From positions 1,488,001 through 1,552,000 of the forward strand of contig NZ_JACIFP010000001.1 in assembly GCF_014197435.1 (NCBI RefSeq): a stretch of DNA of 64,000 nucleotides, read 5' to 3'. Source of the stretch: Gordonia humi (GTDB lineage Bacteria; Actinomycetota; Actinomycetes; Mycobacteriales; Mycobacteriaceae). This document shows, piece by piece, positions 1 through 8,620 of this stretch (positions are counted from its first letter, which is position 1; every line of letters starts with the position of its first letter). The notes beneath the pieces were generated by a model that was not told where the DNA came from, made no database searches, and saw only the letters and a program-made list of their open reading frames with translations. The position numbers and the translations under genes are program-made.

Positions 1-145
1 GCGGGTACGGCTGCCGACCGTCCACGGCCTCGGCCCATCCGCGAGCCGGCGTCCCGCCGTCGGCGCCGGACTGCGACGGCCGGACGGCCCCGCGCGGCCG
101 ATCGGCGAACTCTCCATAGTCGAGTTGCAGTGTCACGATTCGCAC
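1..145 (-). CDS. partial hypothetical protein, cut by left window edge
   Basis: An open frame runs from a GTG at 145 leftward off the window edge without a stop (48 codons visible). The N-terminus reads VRIVTLQLDYGEF. The start was chosen because GGAAGG (reverse complement of 151-156) lies about 5 nt upstream; an in-frame ATG at 181 is the alternative but has no ribosome-binding site. It lies 88 nt downstream of the GH76 gene on the same strand, so the two may be co-transcribed. Too little is visible to assign a family. Confidence 0.5.
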   Translation of the reverse strand, partial: MRIVTLQLDYGEFADRPRGAVRPSQSGADGGTPARGWAEAVDGRQPYP

Positions 146-233
146 ACCGCCCTTCCGTTCAACATCGACGCCGTGTGTCATGGGTCACGGTCGTGCTGTG
201 TGAACCAATGTAAAACGGCACCGTTCCAGATCC

Positions 234-1406
234 CTAATCGATAGAGGAAACGATGTGCTCCGGTGACCCGATCGTGACCGCGACCGCGGCCTCGGCGAGC
301 ATCGTCGCACCGATCTGAACGGACAGATCGCGTTCGGGAACGGCCGACGATCTCACCGCGCCACCGGAGAAGTGCGCGGCGTCGCCGCCGTCGTCCGGTA
401 CGACGGCCGGACGGGTCCAGTCCGCCGAGAACACCGGCAGCCCGTCGTGTTCGGCGCGCCCCGCCCACGCGGCGTCGGCGCTCGCGGTGACGATCCGCCC
501 CGCCCGGTCGCGGATGGACGCGGTGCGGGCGTCGTCGCCGGGCAGATCGGTCGCGACCAGCGCGAGGTACCGGGCCAGGACGCCGCCGAACAGCCCACCG
601 TCGCCGCCGCCCGCCCCGACGATCACGCCGGCGGGGGCCAGGCGTTCCGCGGTCGCCGACAGGAGCGCGTCGATCCGATCGAGTCGATGTGCTTCCCGAG
701 TCCGTCGATACACCTCGAGCTCGGCGCCGAGCGCCACACCCTGGCAGTAGGTATACACCGAGTCGACGCGGTCGATCCGTCCGTCGGCGCGCAGCCAGAA
801 GCCGTCGGCTATCAGCCCGGACGGCAGAAGCAGCCGCTCGTGCAGCCAGTCGGTCATCGCCGCCGCCCGAGCCGCGTCGCCGGTGCGTGCCAGGAGGATC
901 GCGGCGGGGCCGTTCGCCGGAGTGTTGAAGAAGGTGTCCGTGGTGCGCCACGGGATTCCGCCGCCGAGCTCCGGTGACCACGCCCGATGCATGCGTGCGG
1001 CCAGCAGTCGGGCGACCGGTGAGCGGTCGGGTCGAGTGCGGGTGCGCCGGGCCGTCCGCTCGGCCGCCAGGCCCAGCCACGCCATGTCGTCGTAGTACGC
1101 GTTGGTCCACCGACCGAGATTGCGTATCCGTATCCCGCGGAACAACTGCCCGAGACGGTCTGCCGCGACCCGGTCGTCGCGATGAATCACGGCGTCGACG
1201 AGCGCGTCCGCCAGATGCGCCTGCCACCAGTAGTTCCACGACATGGTCAATCGTTCTCGGGACAGCGGACGTCCCGGCATCGGCCAGGCGGGTCGGCCGA
1301 TCCGCGTGCACGGCACCCGTCCGCCGAGCGGTGTCAGGTGGCGCGCGTGCAGCGCCGACTGGGCGGCCGCCGCCCGTCGCTGCGCCGATTCGACTTCTGC
1401 GGTCAT
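234..1406 (-). CDS. glycoside hydrolase family 76-type protein (alpha-1,6-mannanase-like)
   Basis: A 390-residue protein resembling family GH76, which hydrolyses alpha-1,6-mannan by a retaining mechanism using two adjacent Asp residues. The matching pair is visible in AYYDDMAWLG (Asp106-Asp107), followed by alternating helical segments typical of an (alpha/alpha)6 barrel. No signal peptide is seen, so a cytosolic role, for example turnover of mannose-containing glycan, is inferred. The reading frame extends upstream to 1601, but ATG 1406 is preferred: the extension is low-complexity and Arg-rich, and TACAGT lies exactly 7 nt before the ATG, suggesting a leaderless transcript. The gene diverges from rplJ. 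Substrate is unknown. Confidence 0.75.
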   Translation of the reverse strand: MTAEVESAQRRAAAAQSALHARHLTPLGGRVPCTRIGRPAWPMPGRPLSRERLTMSWNYWWQAHLADALVDAVIHRDDRVAADRLGQLFRGIRIRNLGRWTNAYYDDMAWLGLAAERTARRTRTRPDRSPVARLLAARMHRAWSPELGGGIPWRTTDTFFNTPANGPAAILLARTGDAARAAAMTDWLHERLLLPSGLIADGFWLRADGRIDRVDSVYTYCQGVALGAELEVYRRTREAHRLDRIDALLSATAERLAPAGVIVGAGGGDGGLFGGVLARYLALVATDLPGDDARTASIRDRAGRIVTASADAAWAGRAEHDGLPVFSADWTRPAVVPDDGGDAAHFSGGAVRSSAVPERDLSVQIGATMLAEAAVAVTIGSPEHIVSSID

Positions 1407-1413
1407 GACGGTT

Positions 1414-1419
1414 ACTGTA
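1414..1419 (-). promoter_or_regulatory. putative leaderless -10 element of the GH76 gene
   Basis: Read on the minus strand, TACAGT is followed by 7 nt and then the ATG at 1406. This is the TANNNT-N7-RTG arrangement of leaderless actinobacterial promoters. No convincing -35 is seen. Confidence 0.45.
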
Positions 1420-1559
1420 TTCGTCGGTGCATCGGGCTGGTCTCGATGCTCTAGTTCAACCAGAGACCGTTGGTCGTCGGGAACGAAGGTTTCCGGTCGA
1501 AGGTCCGGCGAGAGTCGGCGGCCCACGCAGGATGAACGTGGATCACCCCTCGGCAGTGC

Positions 1560-1715
1560 CGAGTTCTCGTGCGCCCCGTGCCTCCTGCGCCGGGGCGTCA
1601 TCTCTTTCTCCGCCGGAACCGCATTCGATCGGTTCCGACCTCCTCGCGATACGACGGCCTGGGTCCGATCCGATCCGCTCGCGCGGATCGGGAGTGAAGT
1701 GACACGAGAGGAGGC
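1560..1715 (+). promoter_or_regulatory. candidate L10 leader of rplJL with anti-Shine-Dalgarno
   Basis: Most of the 314-bp gap before rplJ is structured. Three perfect stems occur in series: CGCCCCG (1572-1578) with CGGGGCG (1591-1597); GGAACCG (1615-1621) with CGGTTCC (1630-1636); and CCGATCCG (1670-1677) with CGGATCGG (1684-1691). CCTCCTC at 1639-1645 is exactly complementary to the rplJ Shine-Dalgarno GAGGAGG at 1708-1714, so base-pairing could hide it. rplJL operons are classically autoregulated by L10(L12)4 binding the leader; this is the expected place. The fold is my inference from complementarity. The upstream part (1420-1559) also holds GGTCTC/GAGACC arms but no gene. Confidence 0.5.
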
Positions 1716-1720
1716 GAAGT

Positions 1721-2251
1721 ATGGCTAACGCCGAAAAGGTTTCTGCAGTCGCAGAGATCGCTGAGCAGTTCAAGGGCTCGGACGCGGCAGTCATCACGGA
1801 ATACCGTGGTCTGTCCGTTCCCCAGCTGGGAGAGCTCCGTCGCGCGCTCGGTGAAGGTGCAACCTACTCCGTCGCCAAGAACACCCTCGTCAAGCGTGCC
1901 GCCGCAGAGGCGGGCGTCGAGGGCCTCGACGAGCTGTTCACCGGTCCGACCGCGATCGCATTCGTCACCGGCGAGCTTCCCGAAGCCGCCAAGGCGATGA
2001 AGACGTTCGCCAAGGACAACAAGAACCTTGTCATCAAGGGCGGATACATGGACGGCCGTGCGCTGTCCGTGTCCGAGGTCGAGCGGATCGCCGACCTGGA
2101 GTCCCGCGAGGTTCTGCTGGCAAAGCTCGCCGGTGCCATGAAGGGCAACTTGGCAAAGGCTGCAGGGCTGTTCAACCAGCCTGCGTCGCAGGTCGCGCGT
2201 CTCGCCGCGGCTCTGCAGGAGAAGCAGGAGGCCTCGGGCGAAGCCGCCTGA
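1721..2251 (+). CDS. rplJ: 50S ribosomal protein L10
   Basis: A 176-residue ribosomal protein L10, the stalk base that binds 23S rRNA and anchors L7/L12 dimers. It has the usual N-terminal RNA-binding region ([18 protein letters not shown], then ITEYRGLSV), the conserved KNTLVKRA segment, and a C-terminal helix ending [11 protein letters not shown] that carries the L12 dimers. Length is normal for actinobacteria. A strong GAGGAGG ribosome-binding site lies 6 nt before the ATG. It is followed 102 nt later by rplL, and the pair is expected to be one operon. Confidence 0.97.
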   Translation: MANAEKVSAVAEIAEQFKGSDAAVITEYRGLSVPQLGELRRALGEGATYSVAKNTLVKRAAAEAGVEGLDELFTGPTAIAFVTGELPEAAKAMKTFAKDNKNLVIKGGYMDGRALSVSEVERIADLESREVLLAKLAGAMKGNLAKAAGLFNQPASQVARLAAALQEKQEASGEAA

Positions 2252-2353
2252 GCATCTGCGGATCCACCCGATCGGTTCGCCGATCACACCCCATGATCGA
2301 GCCTGCACTGCAGGCGCCCCCGCACCGGCGGGGAACTACGGAAGGACGCCACC

Positions 2354-2743
2354 ATGGCGAAGCTCACCGCTGACGAGCTCATCGAGCAGTTCAAGGAACT
2401 GACCCTGCTGGAGCTCAGCGATTTCGTGAAGAAGTTCGAAGAGGTCTTCGAGGTCACCGCTGCTGCGCCGGTCGCCGTCGCCGCTGCGGGCGCCCCGGCC
2501 GCCGGTGGCGCCGAGGCCGCTGCCGAGCAGGACGAGTTCGACGTCGTCCTCGAGGGCGCCGGCGACAAGAAGATCCAGGTCATCAAGGTAGTCCGCGAGG
2601 TCGTCTCGGGTCTGGGTCTGAAGGAGGCCAAGGACCTCGTCGAGGGTGCGCCGAAGGCTCTCCTGGAGAAGGTCAGCAAGGAAGACGCCGAGGCTGCCAA
2701 GGCCAAGCTCGAAGAGGCCGGCGCCGCCGTCTCGCTCAAGTGA
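2354..2743 (+). CDS. rplL: 50S ribosomal protein L7/L12
   Basis: A 129-residue L7/L12, the multimeric stalk protein that recruits translation GTPases. The N-terminal dimerisation helices ([20 protein letters not shown]), the Ala/Pro/Gly-rich hinge around residues 36-58, and the C-terminal domain with [17 protein letters not shown] sequence (here [12 protein letters not shown]), [12 protein letters not shown] and the terminal AGAAVSLK are all present. The ribosome-binding site GGAAGGA precedes the ATG. A large palindromic terminator starts about 50 nt after the stop. Confidence 0.97.
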   Translation: MAKLTADELIEQFKELTLLELSDFVKKFEEVFEVTAAAPVAVAAAGAPAAGGAEAAAEQDEFDVVLEGAGDKKIQVIKVVREVVSGLGLKEAKDLVEGAPKALLEKVSKEDAEAAKAKLEEAGAAVSLK

Positions 2744-2795
2744 GCCGACGCGCCCTTGCGGCGCACGAGCGTCACGCGCGAGTGGCGTGAGATCC

Positions 2796-2835
2796 ACGAC
2801 GAGACCCGCAGGGCATGCCCTGCGGGTCTCGTCGT
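2796..2835. terminator. perfect 40-bp palindromic terminator after rplL
   Basis: The 40 bases are fully self-complementary, centred between 2815 and 2816 (arms beginning ACGACGAGACCCGCAGGGCA). There is no U-tract, as is common for actinobacterial terminators. It separates rplJL from the mce locus. Confidence 0.8.
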
Positions 2836-3014
2836 GTCTGGTCCCGTAGAGGGTGAGTGCTGCGGTGTCGCGGACGTCGCCGGCGAGCGGCCGAGCGATC
2901 GGTCGGGACGCAGGCAGGAGGGGTGAACTGCGGTGAAAGTCCAGGTTCACATGCGATTTGCGGATTCGCCGTGGCGTCGGTCTCAGCTCCCGGGGTCCAG
3001 GAGGCGCCGATCAC

Positions 3015-3072
3015 TTGGTGAACCGGAGTTCTTCGCGTATTCTCAGACCACCGAGAAGTTACCGCTCAGTAA
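3015..3072 (+). promoter_or_regulatory. candidate mce-operon promoter and adjacent inverted repeat
   Basis: In the 500-bp gene-free stretch between rplL and mceG, TTGGTG (3015-3020) and TATTCT (3038-3043) are 17 bp apart, a plausible SigA promoter. Just downstream lies TTACCGCTCAGTAA (3059-3072), with perfect TTAC/GTAA ends, which could be an operator. A second possible -10, TAGAGT, is at 3134-3139. Apart from these and the rplL terminator I see nothing in 2744-3243. Confidence 0.4.
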
Positions 3073-3243
3073 GTGCTTGGCGCGGCGGCCGAAACCCGAT
3101 GGTCCGCAGGTGTCGGCAGCTACGGGGGTGGGTTAGAGTGACCGCAGCCACAAACGGCACGCCGGGCGAGCGGGGACGCTTGAAAACCGCGACACAGATG
3201 GTTGCGGTGACTGATCCGGTGGAGACATGTCTGGAGGGACGCA

Positions 3244-4533
3244 GTGGGAGTAGAGGTCACGGTCGAGGGGCTCACGAAGTCGTTCGGTTCGCAGAACATC
3301 TGGAGGGACGTCAGTCTCACTCTCCCCGCAGGTGAGGTCAACGCCCTGCTGGGTCCGTCCGGTACCGGTAAATCGGTGTTCTTGAAGACCCTGATCGGCC
3401 TTCTCCACCCCGAGCAGGGCTCGGTGGTCATCGACGGCACCGACATCACCCAGTGCTCGGCCAAGGAGCTCTACGAGATCCGCAAGCTGTTCGGCGTCCT
3501 GTTCCAGGACGGCGCCCTGTTCGGCTCGATGAGCCTGTACGACAACATCGCCTTCCCGCTTCGTGAGCACACGAAGAAGAAGGAGGACGAGATCCGCAAG
3601 ATCGTCCTGGACAAGGTCGAGCTGGTCGGTCTGGCCGGTGCCGAGGACAAGCTTCCCGGCGAGATCTCCGGCGGTATGCGCAAGCGCGCCGGTCTGGCGC
3701 GTGCGCTGGTCCTCGATCCGCAGATCATCCTGTGCGACGAGCCGGACTCGGGTCTGGACCCGGTGCGCACCGCGTACATCTCGCAGTTGTTGATCGACAT
3801 CAACGCGGAGATCGACGCGACGATCCTGATCGTCACGCACAACATCAACATCGCCCGGACGATCCCGGACAACATCGGCATGCTGTTCCGTAAGGAACTG
3901 GTGATGTTCGGTCCGCGTGAGCAGTTGTTGACCTCGGAGCAGCCGGTGGTCAAGCAGTTCCTCTCGGGTGATCGTTTCGGTCCGATCGGCATGTCGGAGG
4001 AGAAGGACGAGTCGGTCGCCGCGGCCGAGGCCGCGATGCAGGCCGCGGGTATCGCCGGTGGCGGTACCCAGGACGACTTCTCCGAGATCATCCCGCAGGT
4101 GCAGCCCAACCCGGGCATGCCGGTCCGCAAGGCCGCGATCCGCCACCGGGCGAACGTCTTGAACATGATGCACGACCTGCCTCCCAACGCTCAGGAGGCG
4201 ATCCGCAACTCGATGGCCGAAGAGGACCGTCGCGCGGCGCAGTCGCCGGAGACCTCGACCACCCTGGTCGCGCTCGCCGCCACCGATTTCAGTGATCCCA
4301 ACGCGGTCAACACCGGGCTGCCCGGTGGACCGGAGGGCGTCTACGTCGAGCCGACACACGTGCACGACGTCGTCGCCAATGCCGAGACCGATGTCGTCAC
4401 CCGACCCGATCTGGCCAAGACCGCCGCTGCGCAACCGGCAGGCGACGACGCGTTCACCCAGCCGATCGACACCTCGGCGATCGAGACCGCCATCAATGAC
4501 CAGTCCAACGGACAGGGGAGTACCCAGGCATGA
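3244..4533 (+). CDS. mceG: Mce-system ABC transporter ATPase MceG (Mkl)
   Basis: A 429-residue ABC ATPase that powers Mce lipid import, coupling to the YrbE permeases on the cytoplasmic face. It has Walker A GPSGTGKS (residues 37-44), the signature EISGGMRKRAG (about 140-150), Walker B LCDEPDSGLDP and the H-loop VTHN. After about residue 250 there is a long Ala/Glu/Asp-rich C-terminal tail, which makes it longer than the M. tuberculosis Mkl (about 359 residues from memory). The GTG start at 3244 follows GGAGGGA at 3233-3239. Its stop overlaps the next start (ATGA). Here the ATPase is encoded within the mce operon instead of standing alone as in M. tuberculosis. Confidence 0.93.
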   Translation: MGVEVTVEGLTKSFGSQNIWRDVSLTLPAGEVNALLGPSGTGKSVFLKTLIGLLHPEQGSVVIDGTDITQCSAKELYEIRKLFGVLFQDGALFGSMSLYDNIAFPLREHTKKKEDEIRKIVLDKVELVGLAGAEDKLPGEISGGMRKRAGLARALVLDPQIILCDEPDSGLDPVRTAYISQLLIDINAEIDATILIVTHNINIARTIPDNIGMLFRKELVMFGPREQLLTSEQPVVKQFLSGDRFGPIGMSEEKDESVAAAEAAMQAAGIAGGGTQDDFSEIIPQVQPNPGMPVRKAAIRHRANVLNMMHDLPPNAQEAIRNSMAEEDRRAAQSPETSTTLVALAATDFSDPNAVNTGLPGGPEGVYVEPTHVHDVVANAETDVVTRPDLAKTAAAQPAGDDAFTQPIDTSAIETAINDQSNGQGSTQA

Positions 4534-5336
4534 CGAGTGCCACCACGCGTGGCGTCGACAGAGTCGCGAAAGCCGGTGAGGGCGCACTCGCCCAGACCGG
4601 CAACATCGTCCAACTGTTCGTCGACGTCGCACGCCAGCTCTTCGTGCGACCGTTTCAGTTGCGCGAGTTCATTCAGCAGGCCTGGTTCATCGCCAGCGTC
4701 ACGATTCTGCCGACGGCTCTCATCGCGATCCCGTTCGGCGCCATCGTCTCGCTGCAGACCGGCTCGCTGATCAAGCAGCTCGGCGCGGAGTCGTACACCG
4801 GCGCGGCCAGCGTTCTGGTGGTCGTCCAGCAGGGCTCACCGCTGGTCACCTCGCTGCTGGTGGCGGGGGCCGCCGGTTCGGCCGTCGCGGCGGACCTCGG
4901 CTCGCGCACGATCCGCGAAGAGATCGACGCGATGGAGGTGCTGGGCATCAATCCGGTCCAGCGTCTCGTCGTGCCACGCGTGTTGGCAATGGTGCTCGTC
5001 GCCGTCCTCCTCAACGGCCTCGTCGCCGTCGTCGGCATCGCCGGCGGCTACTTCTTCAACGTCGTCGTCCAGGGCGGAACCCCCGGTGCGTACCTGGCGT
5101 CGTTCGGCGCCCTCGCTCAACTGCCGGACCTCTACATCTCGACGCTCAAGGCAGCGATCTTCGGTGTGCTCGCCGGTGTCGTCGCCGCCTACAAGGGACT
5201 CAATCCGAAGGGCGGCCCGAAGGGCGTCGGCGACGCGGTGAACCAGAGCGTCGTGGTGACGTTCCTGCTCCTGTTCTTCGCGAACCTGATCATCACCGCC
5301 GTGTTCCTGCAGATCGTTCCGCCGAAGGTAGGTTAG
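4530..5336 (+). CDS. yrbEA: MlaE-family permease YrbEA
   Basis: A 268-residue integral membrane protein of the MlaE/YrbE permease family, one of the two inner-membrane subunits of the Mce importer. It has the family's cytoplasmic segment TIREEIDAMEVLGINPVQRLVVPRV and hydrophobic helices on both sides. The start codon overlaps the mceG stop, and its own stop overlaps yrbEB by one base, so translation is likely coupled. Confidence 0.93.
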   Translation: MTSATTRGVDRVAKAGEGALAQTGNIVQLFVDVARQLFVRPFQLREFIQQAWFIASVTILPTALIAIPFGAIVSLQTGSLIKQLGAESYTGAASVLVVVQQGSPLVTSLLVAGAAGSAVAADLGSRTIREEIDAMEVLGINPVQRLVVPRVLAMVLVAVLLNGLVAVVGIAGGYFFNVVVQGGTPGAYLASFGALAQLPDLYISTLKAAIFGVLAGVVAAYKGLNPKGGPKGVGDAVNQSVVVTFLLLFFANLIITAVFLQIVPPKVG

Positions 5337-6211
5337 TGATGACACGTGGTGTGACGATCGCCAAGAGCCGCCCGGAGTACTACCTCTACGAGGCGCGCAA
5401 GCAACTCGGCCGGCCGCTCAAGTTCCTCGACGGCGCGGGCGAGCAGATGTCCTTCTACGGACGCACCCTGGCCTGGATCCCCAAGACCCTCGTGCACTAC
5501 ACGCGCGAAGTGATGCGGTTGCTGGCCGAGGTCGCCTTCGGCTCGGGCGGTCTCGCCGTCATCGGCGGAACCGTCGGCGTCATGATCCTGATGTCCGGCT
5601 TCACCGGTGTCGTCGTCGGCCTGCAGGGCTACGCTGCCCTCGACCAGATCGGCTCGCAGGCGCTGACCGGCTTCCTCTCCGCCTACGTCAACACCCGTGA
5701 GGTGGCACCGCTGGTCGCCGGTCTCGCGCTGTCGGCGACGGTGGGCTGCGGATTCACCGCACAGCTCGGCGCCATGCGCATCTCGGAGGAGATCGACGCA
5801 CTCGAGGTCATGGCCGTCCCGTCGATCCCGTTCCTCGTCTCCACGCGCGTGATCGCGGGCTTCATCGCCGTCATCCCGCTGTACGTCCTCGGACTGATGG
5901 CCGCGTATCTCGCGTCCCGTGTGGTCAACACCGTGTTCAACGGGCAGTCGACCGGATCGTACGACCACTACTTCAACCTGTTCCTGCCACCAGCAGACGT
6001 CTTATGGTCGTTCGGCAAGGTGCTGGTGTTCGCATTCGTGATCATCCTGGTGCACTGCTACTACGGCTACTACGCCAGTGGCGGCCCCGCCGGAGTCGGC
6101 GTGGCGGTCGGACACGCGGTGCGCGCCGCACTCGTCCTGATCGCCGTGATGGACTTCTTCCTGGGCCTGGCGATCTGGGGAACCACCACGTCGATCCGAG
6201 TCGGAGGTTAG
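5336..6211 (+). CDS. yrbEB: MlaE-family permease YrbEB
   Basis: A 291-residue second MlaE-family permease, partner of YrbEA. The conserved segment RISEEIDALEVMAVPSIPFLVSTRV marks the coupling region to the ATPase, and four to six hydrophobic spans are visible. The ATG overlaps the previous stop and the next gene begins 5 nt later, so it is part of one polycistron. Confidence 0.93.
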   Translation: MMTRGVTIAKSRPEYYLYEARKQLGRPLKFLDGAGEQMSFYGRTLAWIPKTLVHYTREVMRLLAEVAFGSGGLAVIGGTVGVMILMSGFTGVVVGLQGYAALDQIGSQALTGFLSAYVNTREVAPLVAGLALSATVGCGFTAQLGAMRISEEIDALEVMAVPSIPFLVSTRVIAGFIAVIPLYVLGLMAAYLASRVVNTVFNGQSTGSYDHYFNLFLPPADVLWSFGKVLVFAFVIILVHCYYGYYASGGPAGVGVAVGHAVRAALVLIAVMDFFLGLAIWGTTTSIRVGG

Positions 6212-6216
6212 GAAAC

Positions 6217-7533
6217 GTGGCGACTGCAAAACGCAGGTTGCTCGGCCTGCTCTTCTTCGTCGTGGTCATCGGGCTGCTCGCGACTTCGATTCTGAAGTTC
6301 CGCGGCGCGTTCGACGACTACACGACGGTCACCCTCGACACCACCGACGCGGGTAACGCGTTGGCGGTCAACGCCGACGTCAAGTCGCGCGGTGTCATCA
6401 TCGGCACCGTTCGACACGTCGACGTGCAGCCGGGGGGCAAAGTCGAAGTGGAGCTCGGACTGCAGCCCGACAAGGCCAAGCAATTGCCGATCGGCACCAC
6501 CGGGCGAGTGCTCCCGAAGACGCTCTTCGGGGAGCGGTTCGTGTCCCTGACGATCCCCGAGAACGGACACGGTTCGCTCGCGAACGGCGACGTCATCAAC
6601 ACCGATCCGCGCGGCAGCTCCGCCGAGGTGGAGGATCTCTTCGACGCGTTGATGCCGGTCTTGAAGGCCATCCCGCCGCAGGACCTCAACGTGACGCTGA
6701 CCTCGATCTCGCAGGCGATCGGCGGCAAGGGCAAGGACCTGGCCAAGACCATCGACCGCCTCGACACGATCTTCACCCGGGTCAACGCCAACATGGACGA
6801 CCTGCAGGGCACCCTGCGCGGGCTGGCCACCTTCTCCGACACCTATTCGGAGGCGTTGCCCGATGTGATCGACGCTCTCGACTCGCTGCGGATCACCGGC
6901 AACACCGTCGTCGAGCACCAGGGCGATCTGCGCTCGCTGATCTCGACGCTCGGCGACGCGGCGACCGATACTACGGCTTTCCTGAAGACCAACAAGCGGG
7001 ATCTGCTCGATCTGACGATCGACTCCGAGCCGTTCCTCAAGTCGATCGCTCGACAGTCCCCGACGTTCGGCTGCATGTTCAAGAACTTCGCCGACCTGAT
7101 TCCGAAGATCGGGCCGATCGTCGGCAATGGCACCGACAATCCCGGCGTCCGCGTCAACGTGCAGTTCGTGAACCCGCGCGGTCGCTACCTGCCGAACCAG
7201 GACGAGCCCCGCATGCTGTGGCGCGATCCGCCGGCCCGTTGCTACTCGAAGCCGAACCCGAACCGCCCGTTCCCGCAGTACCCGGGTGGCGGGGTTCCGG
7301 ACGGCTCCTACCAGCCGCCGTCGCGCAACGCCGGTCCCAGTGACTGGCCGGAGCTGCCGCAGCCGCAGTTCAGCGGTGCGCCCGCCGGAAAGATCTACGA
7401 CGATGAGGACTACGCGGACCAGATGAGGATCGTGTACGGCGCCTCGACCGGCGTCGACCCGACGAATGTCCCGACCTGGATCACCTACATCGGTGGCGGC
7501 GCAGTGCAAGGAGCGGAGGTGACGATCAAGTGA
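6217..7533 (+). CDS. mceA: MCE family protein MceA
   Basis: A 438-residue Mce subunit. One transmembrane helix (about residues 8-26) anchors it, followed by the MCE beta-barrel domain (about 36-113) and a long helical region that, with MceB-F, forms a periplasm-spanning lipid channel. The C-terminal part is Pro-rich. The frame opens upstream to 6004 inside yrbEB, but GTG 6217, with GGAGGTTAGGA just before it, gives a proper N-terminus (VATAKRRLLG). Substrate of this system cannot be read from sequence; Mce1 and Mce4 homologues move fatty acids and cholesterol respectively. Confidence 0.9.
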   Translation: MATAKRRLLGLLFFVVVIGLLATSILKFRGAFDDYTTVTLDTTDAGNALAVNADVKSRGVIIGTVRHVDVQPGGKVEVELGLQPDKAKQLPIGTTGRVLPKTLFGERFVSLTIPENGHGSLANGDVINTDPRGSSAEVEDLFDALMPVLKAIPPQDLNVTLTSISQAIGGKGKDLAKTIDRLDTIFTRVNANMDDLQGTLRGLATFSDTYSEALPDVIDALDSLRITGNTVVEHQGDLRSLISTLGDAATDTTAFLKTNKRDLLDLTIDSEPFLKSIARQSPTFGCMFKNFADLIPKIGPIVGNGTDNPGVRVNVQFVNPRGRYLPNQDEPRMLWRDPPARCYSKPNPNRPFPQYPGGGVPDGSYQPPSRNAGPSDWPELPQPQFSGAPAGKIYDDEDYADQMRIVYGASTGVDPTNVPTWITYIGGGAVQGAEVTIK

Positions 7534-8618
7534 GGGGACTTCTGGCTCCGCTGATCAAGCTGATCGTCTTCGCGGTGGTCACCGCGATCGCGACGGCGAT
7601 GCTCGGTTTGACGATCGCCAACGCGGGCGGTGGCGGCCGGACCGGCTTCAAAGCCGTGTTCTCCGATGCCGCCATGCTCAACCCCGGTGACGACGTCCGC
7701 ATCGCGGGTGTGCGAGTCGGCCAGGTCGAGAGCGTCGAGATCACCGATCGGAACAAGGCACTCGTCACCTTCAACGTCGATCGGGACGGTCTGCCGCGCA
7801 GCACCAACGTCTACATCCGTTATCGGAACCTCACGGGTCTGCGCTATGTGGCCCTGGAGAAGGGGCCGGGCGACGCGCGCGACTCGGTCGGGCAGGACTA
7901 CACGTTCGGCGCCGACCCGAAGGTGCAGAACACGCACCCGGCGGTCAACCTCACCGAGCTGTTCAACGGCTTCAAGCCGTTGTTCAAGCAGATCGAACCG
8001 CAGGACATCGACAAGCTCGCCGAGACGATCATCAAGGTCTTCCAGGGCGATATGGACACGACGATCAGCCAGCTGATCTCCCAGACGTCCGAGCTGACGA
8101 ATGCGCTCGCCGACAAGGACCAGGTGATCGGTGACATGATCACCAACCTGACCAAGGTCCTCGACACGGTGAACCGCAACGACGACGAGTTCTCGAGTCT
8201 CCTCGTCAACACGTCGAAGCTGGTCTCCGGTCTGGCCGCACAGCGCGGGTCGATCGGCTCGGCGGTCAGCTCGGTGTCGAACCTGACGACCGTCACCGGC
8301 TCGATCCTGAGCAAGACGCGACCGGCGATCCAGGGCGACATCGCGGGCATCAAATCCTTGTCGGATCAGCTGAACTCGCGCACCGACGACATCTCGAAGG
8401 CGTTGACCAACCTGCCGGTCAAACTGCAGAAGATCGGCCGTGCCGCGACCTTCGGCTCGTGGTTCCAGTTCTATCTCTGCGGCATCGACGTGGTCGCGGG
8501 CAACGGCAAGTCGTCGTTGCTGACGCAGCCCGCCGTCGGTCTGCCCGACATCAACCACGTTCTGTACACCAGCGCCGCCACCCGGTGCTGGAAAGACAAC
8601 AAGCGACCGGGGGAGTGA
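7530..8618 (+). CDS. mceB: MCE family protein MceB
   Basis: A 362-residue Mce subunit with an N-terminal membrane helix (about residues 8-30), an MCE domain (about 38-115, containing PGDDVRIAGVRVGQV) and a long heptad-like helical region rich in Leu and Ser. It starts with GTG in a GTGA overlap with the mceA stop. It is predicted to be one of six different subunits of a heterohexameric channel. Confidence 0.9.
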   Translation: MRGLLAPLIKLIVFAVVTAIATAMLGLTIANAGGGGRTGFKAVFSDAAMLNPGDDVRIAGVRVGQVESVEITDRNKALVTFNVDRDGLPRSTNVYIRYRNLTGLRYVALEKGPGDARDSVGQDYTFGADPKVQNTHPAVNLTELFNGFKPLFKQIEPQDIDKLAETIIKVFQGDMDTTISQLISQTSELTNALADKDQVIGDMITNLTKVLDTVNRNDDEFSSLLVNTSKLVSGLAAQRGSIGSAVSSVSNLTTVTGSILSKTRPAIQGDIAGIKSLSDQLNSRTDDISKALTNLPVKLQKIGRAATFGSWFQFYLCGIDVVAGNGKSSLLTQPAVGLPDINHVLYTSAATRCWKDNKRPGE

Positions 8619-8620
8619 CG

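Noticed and set aside
2920..2960. GGTGAAAGTCC resembling part of a cobalamin riboswitch
   Set aside because: Only this short string matches; the B12 box and the rest of the fold are missing, and it is 280 nt from a lipid transporter gene with no B12 link.
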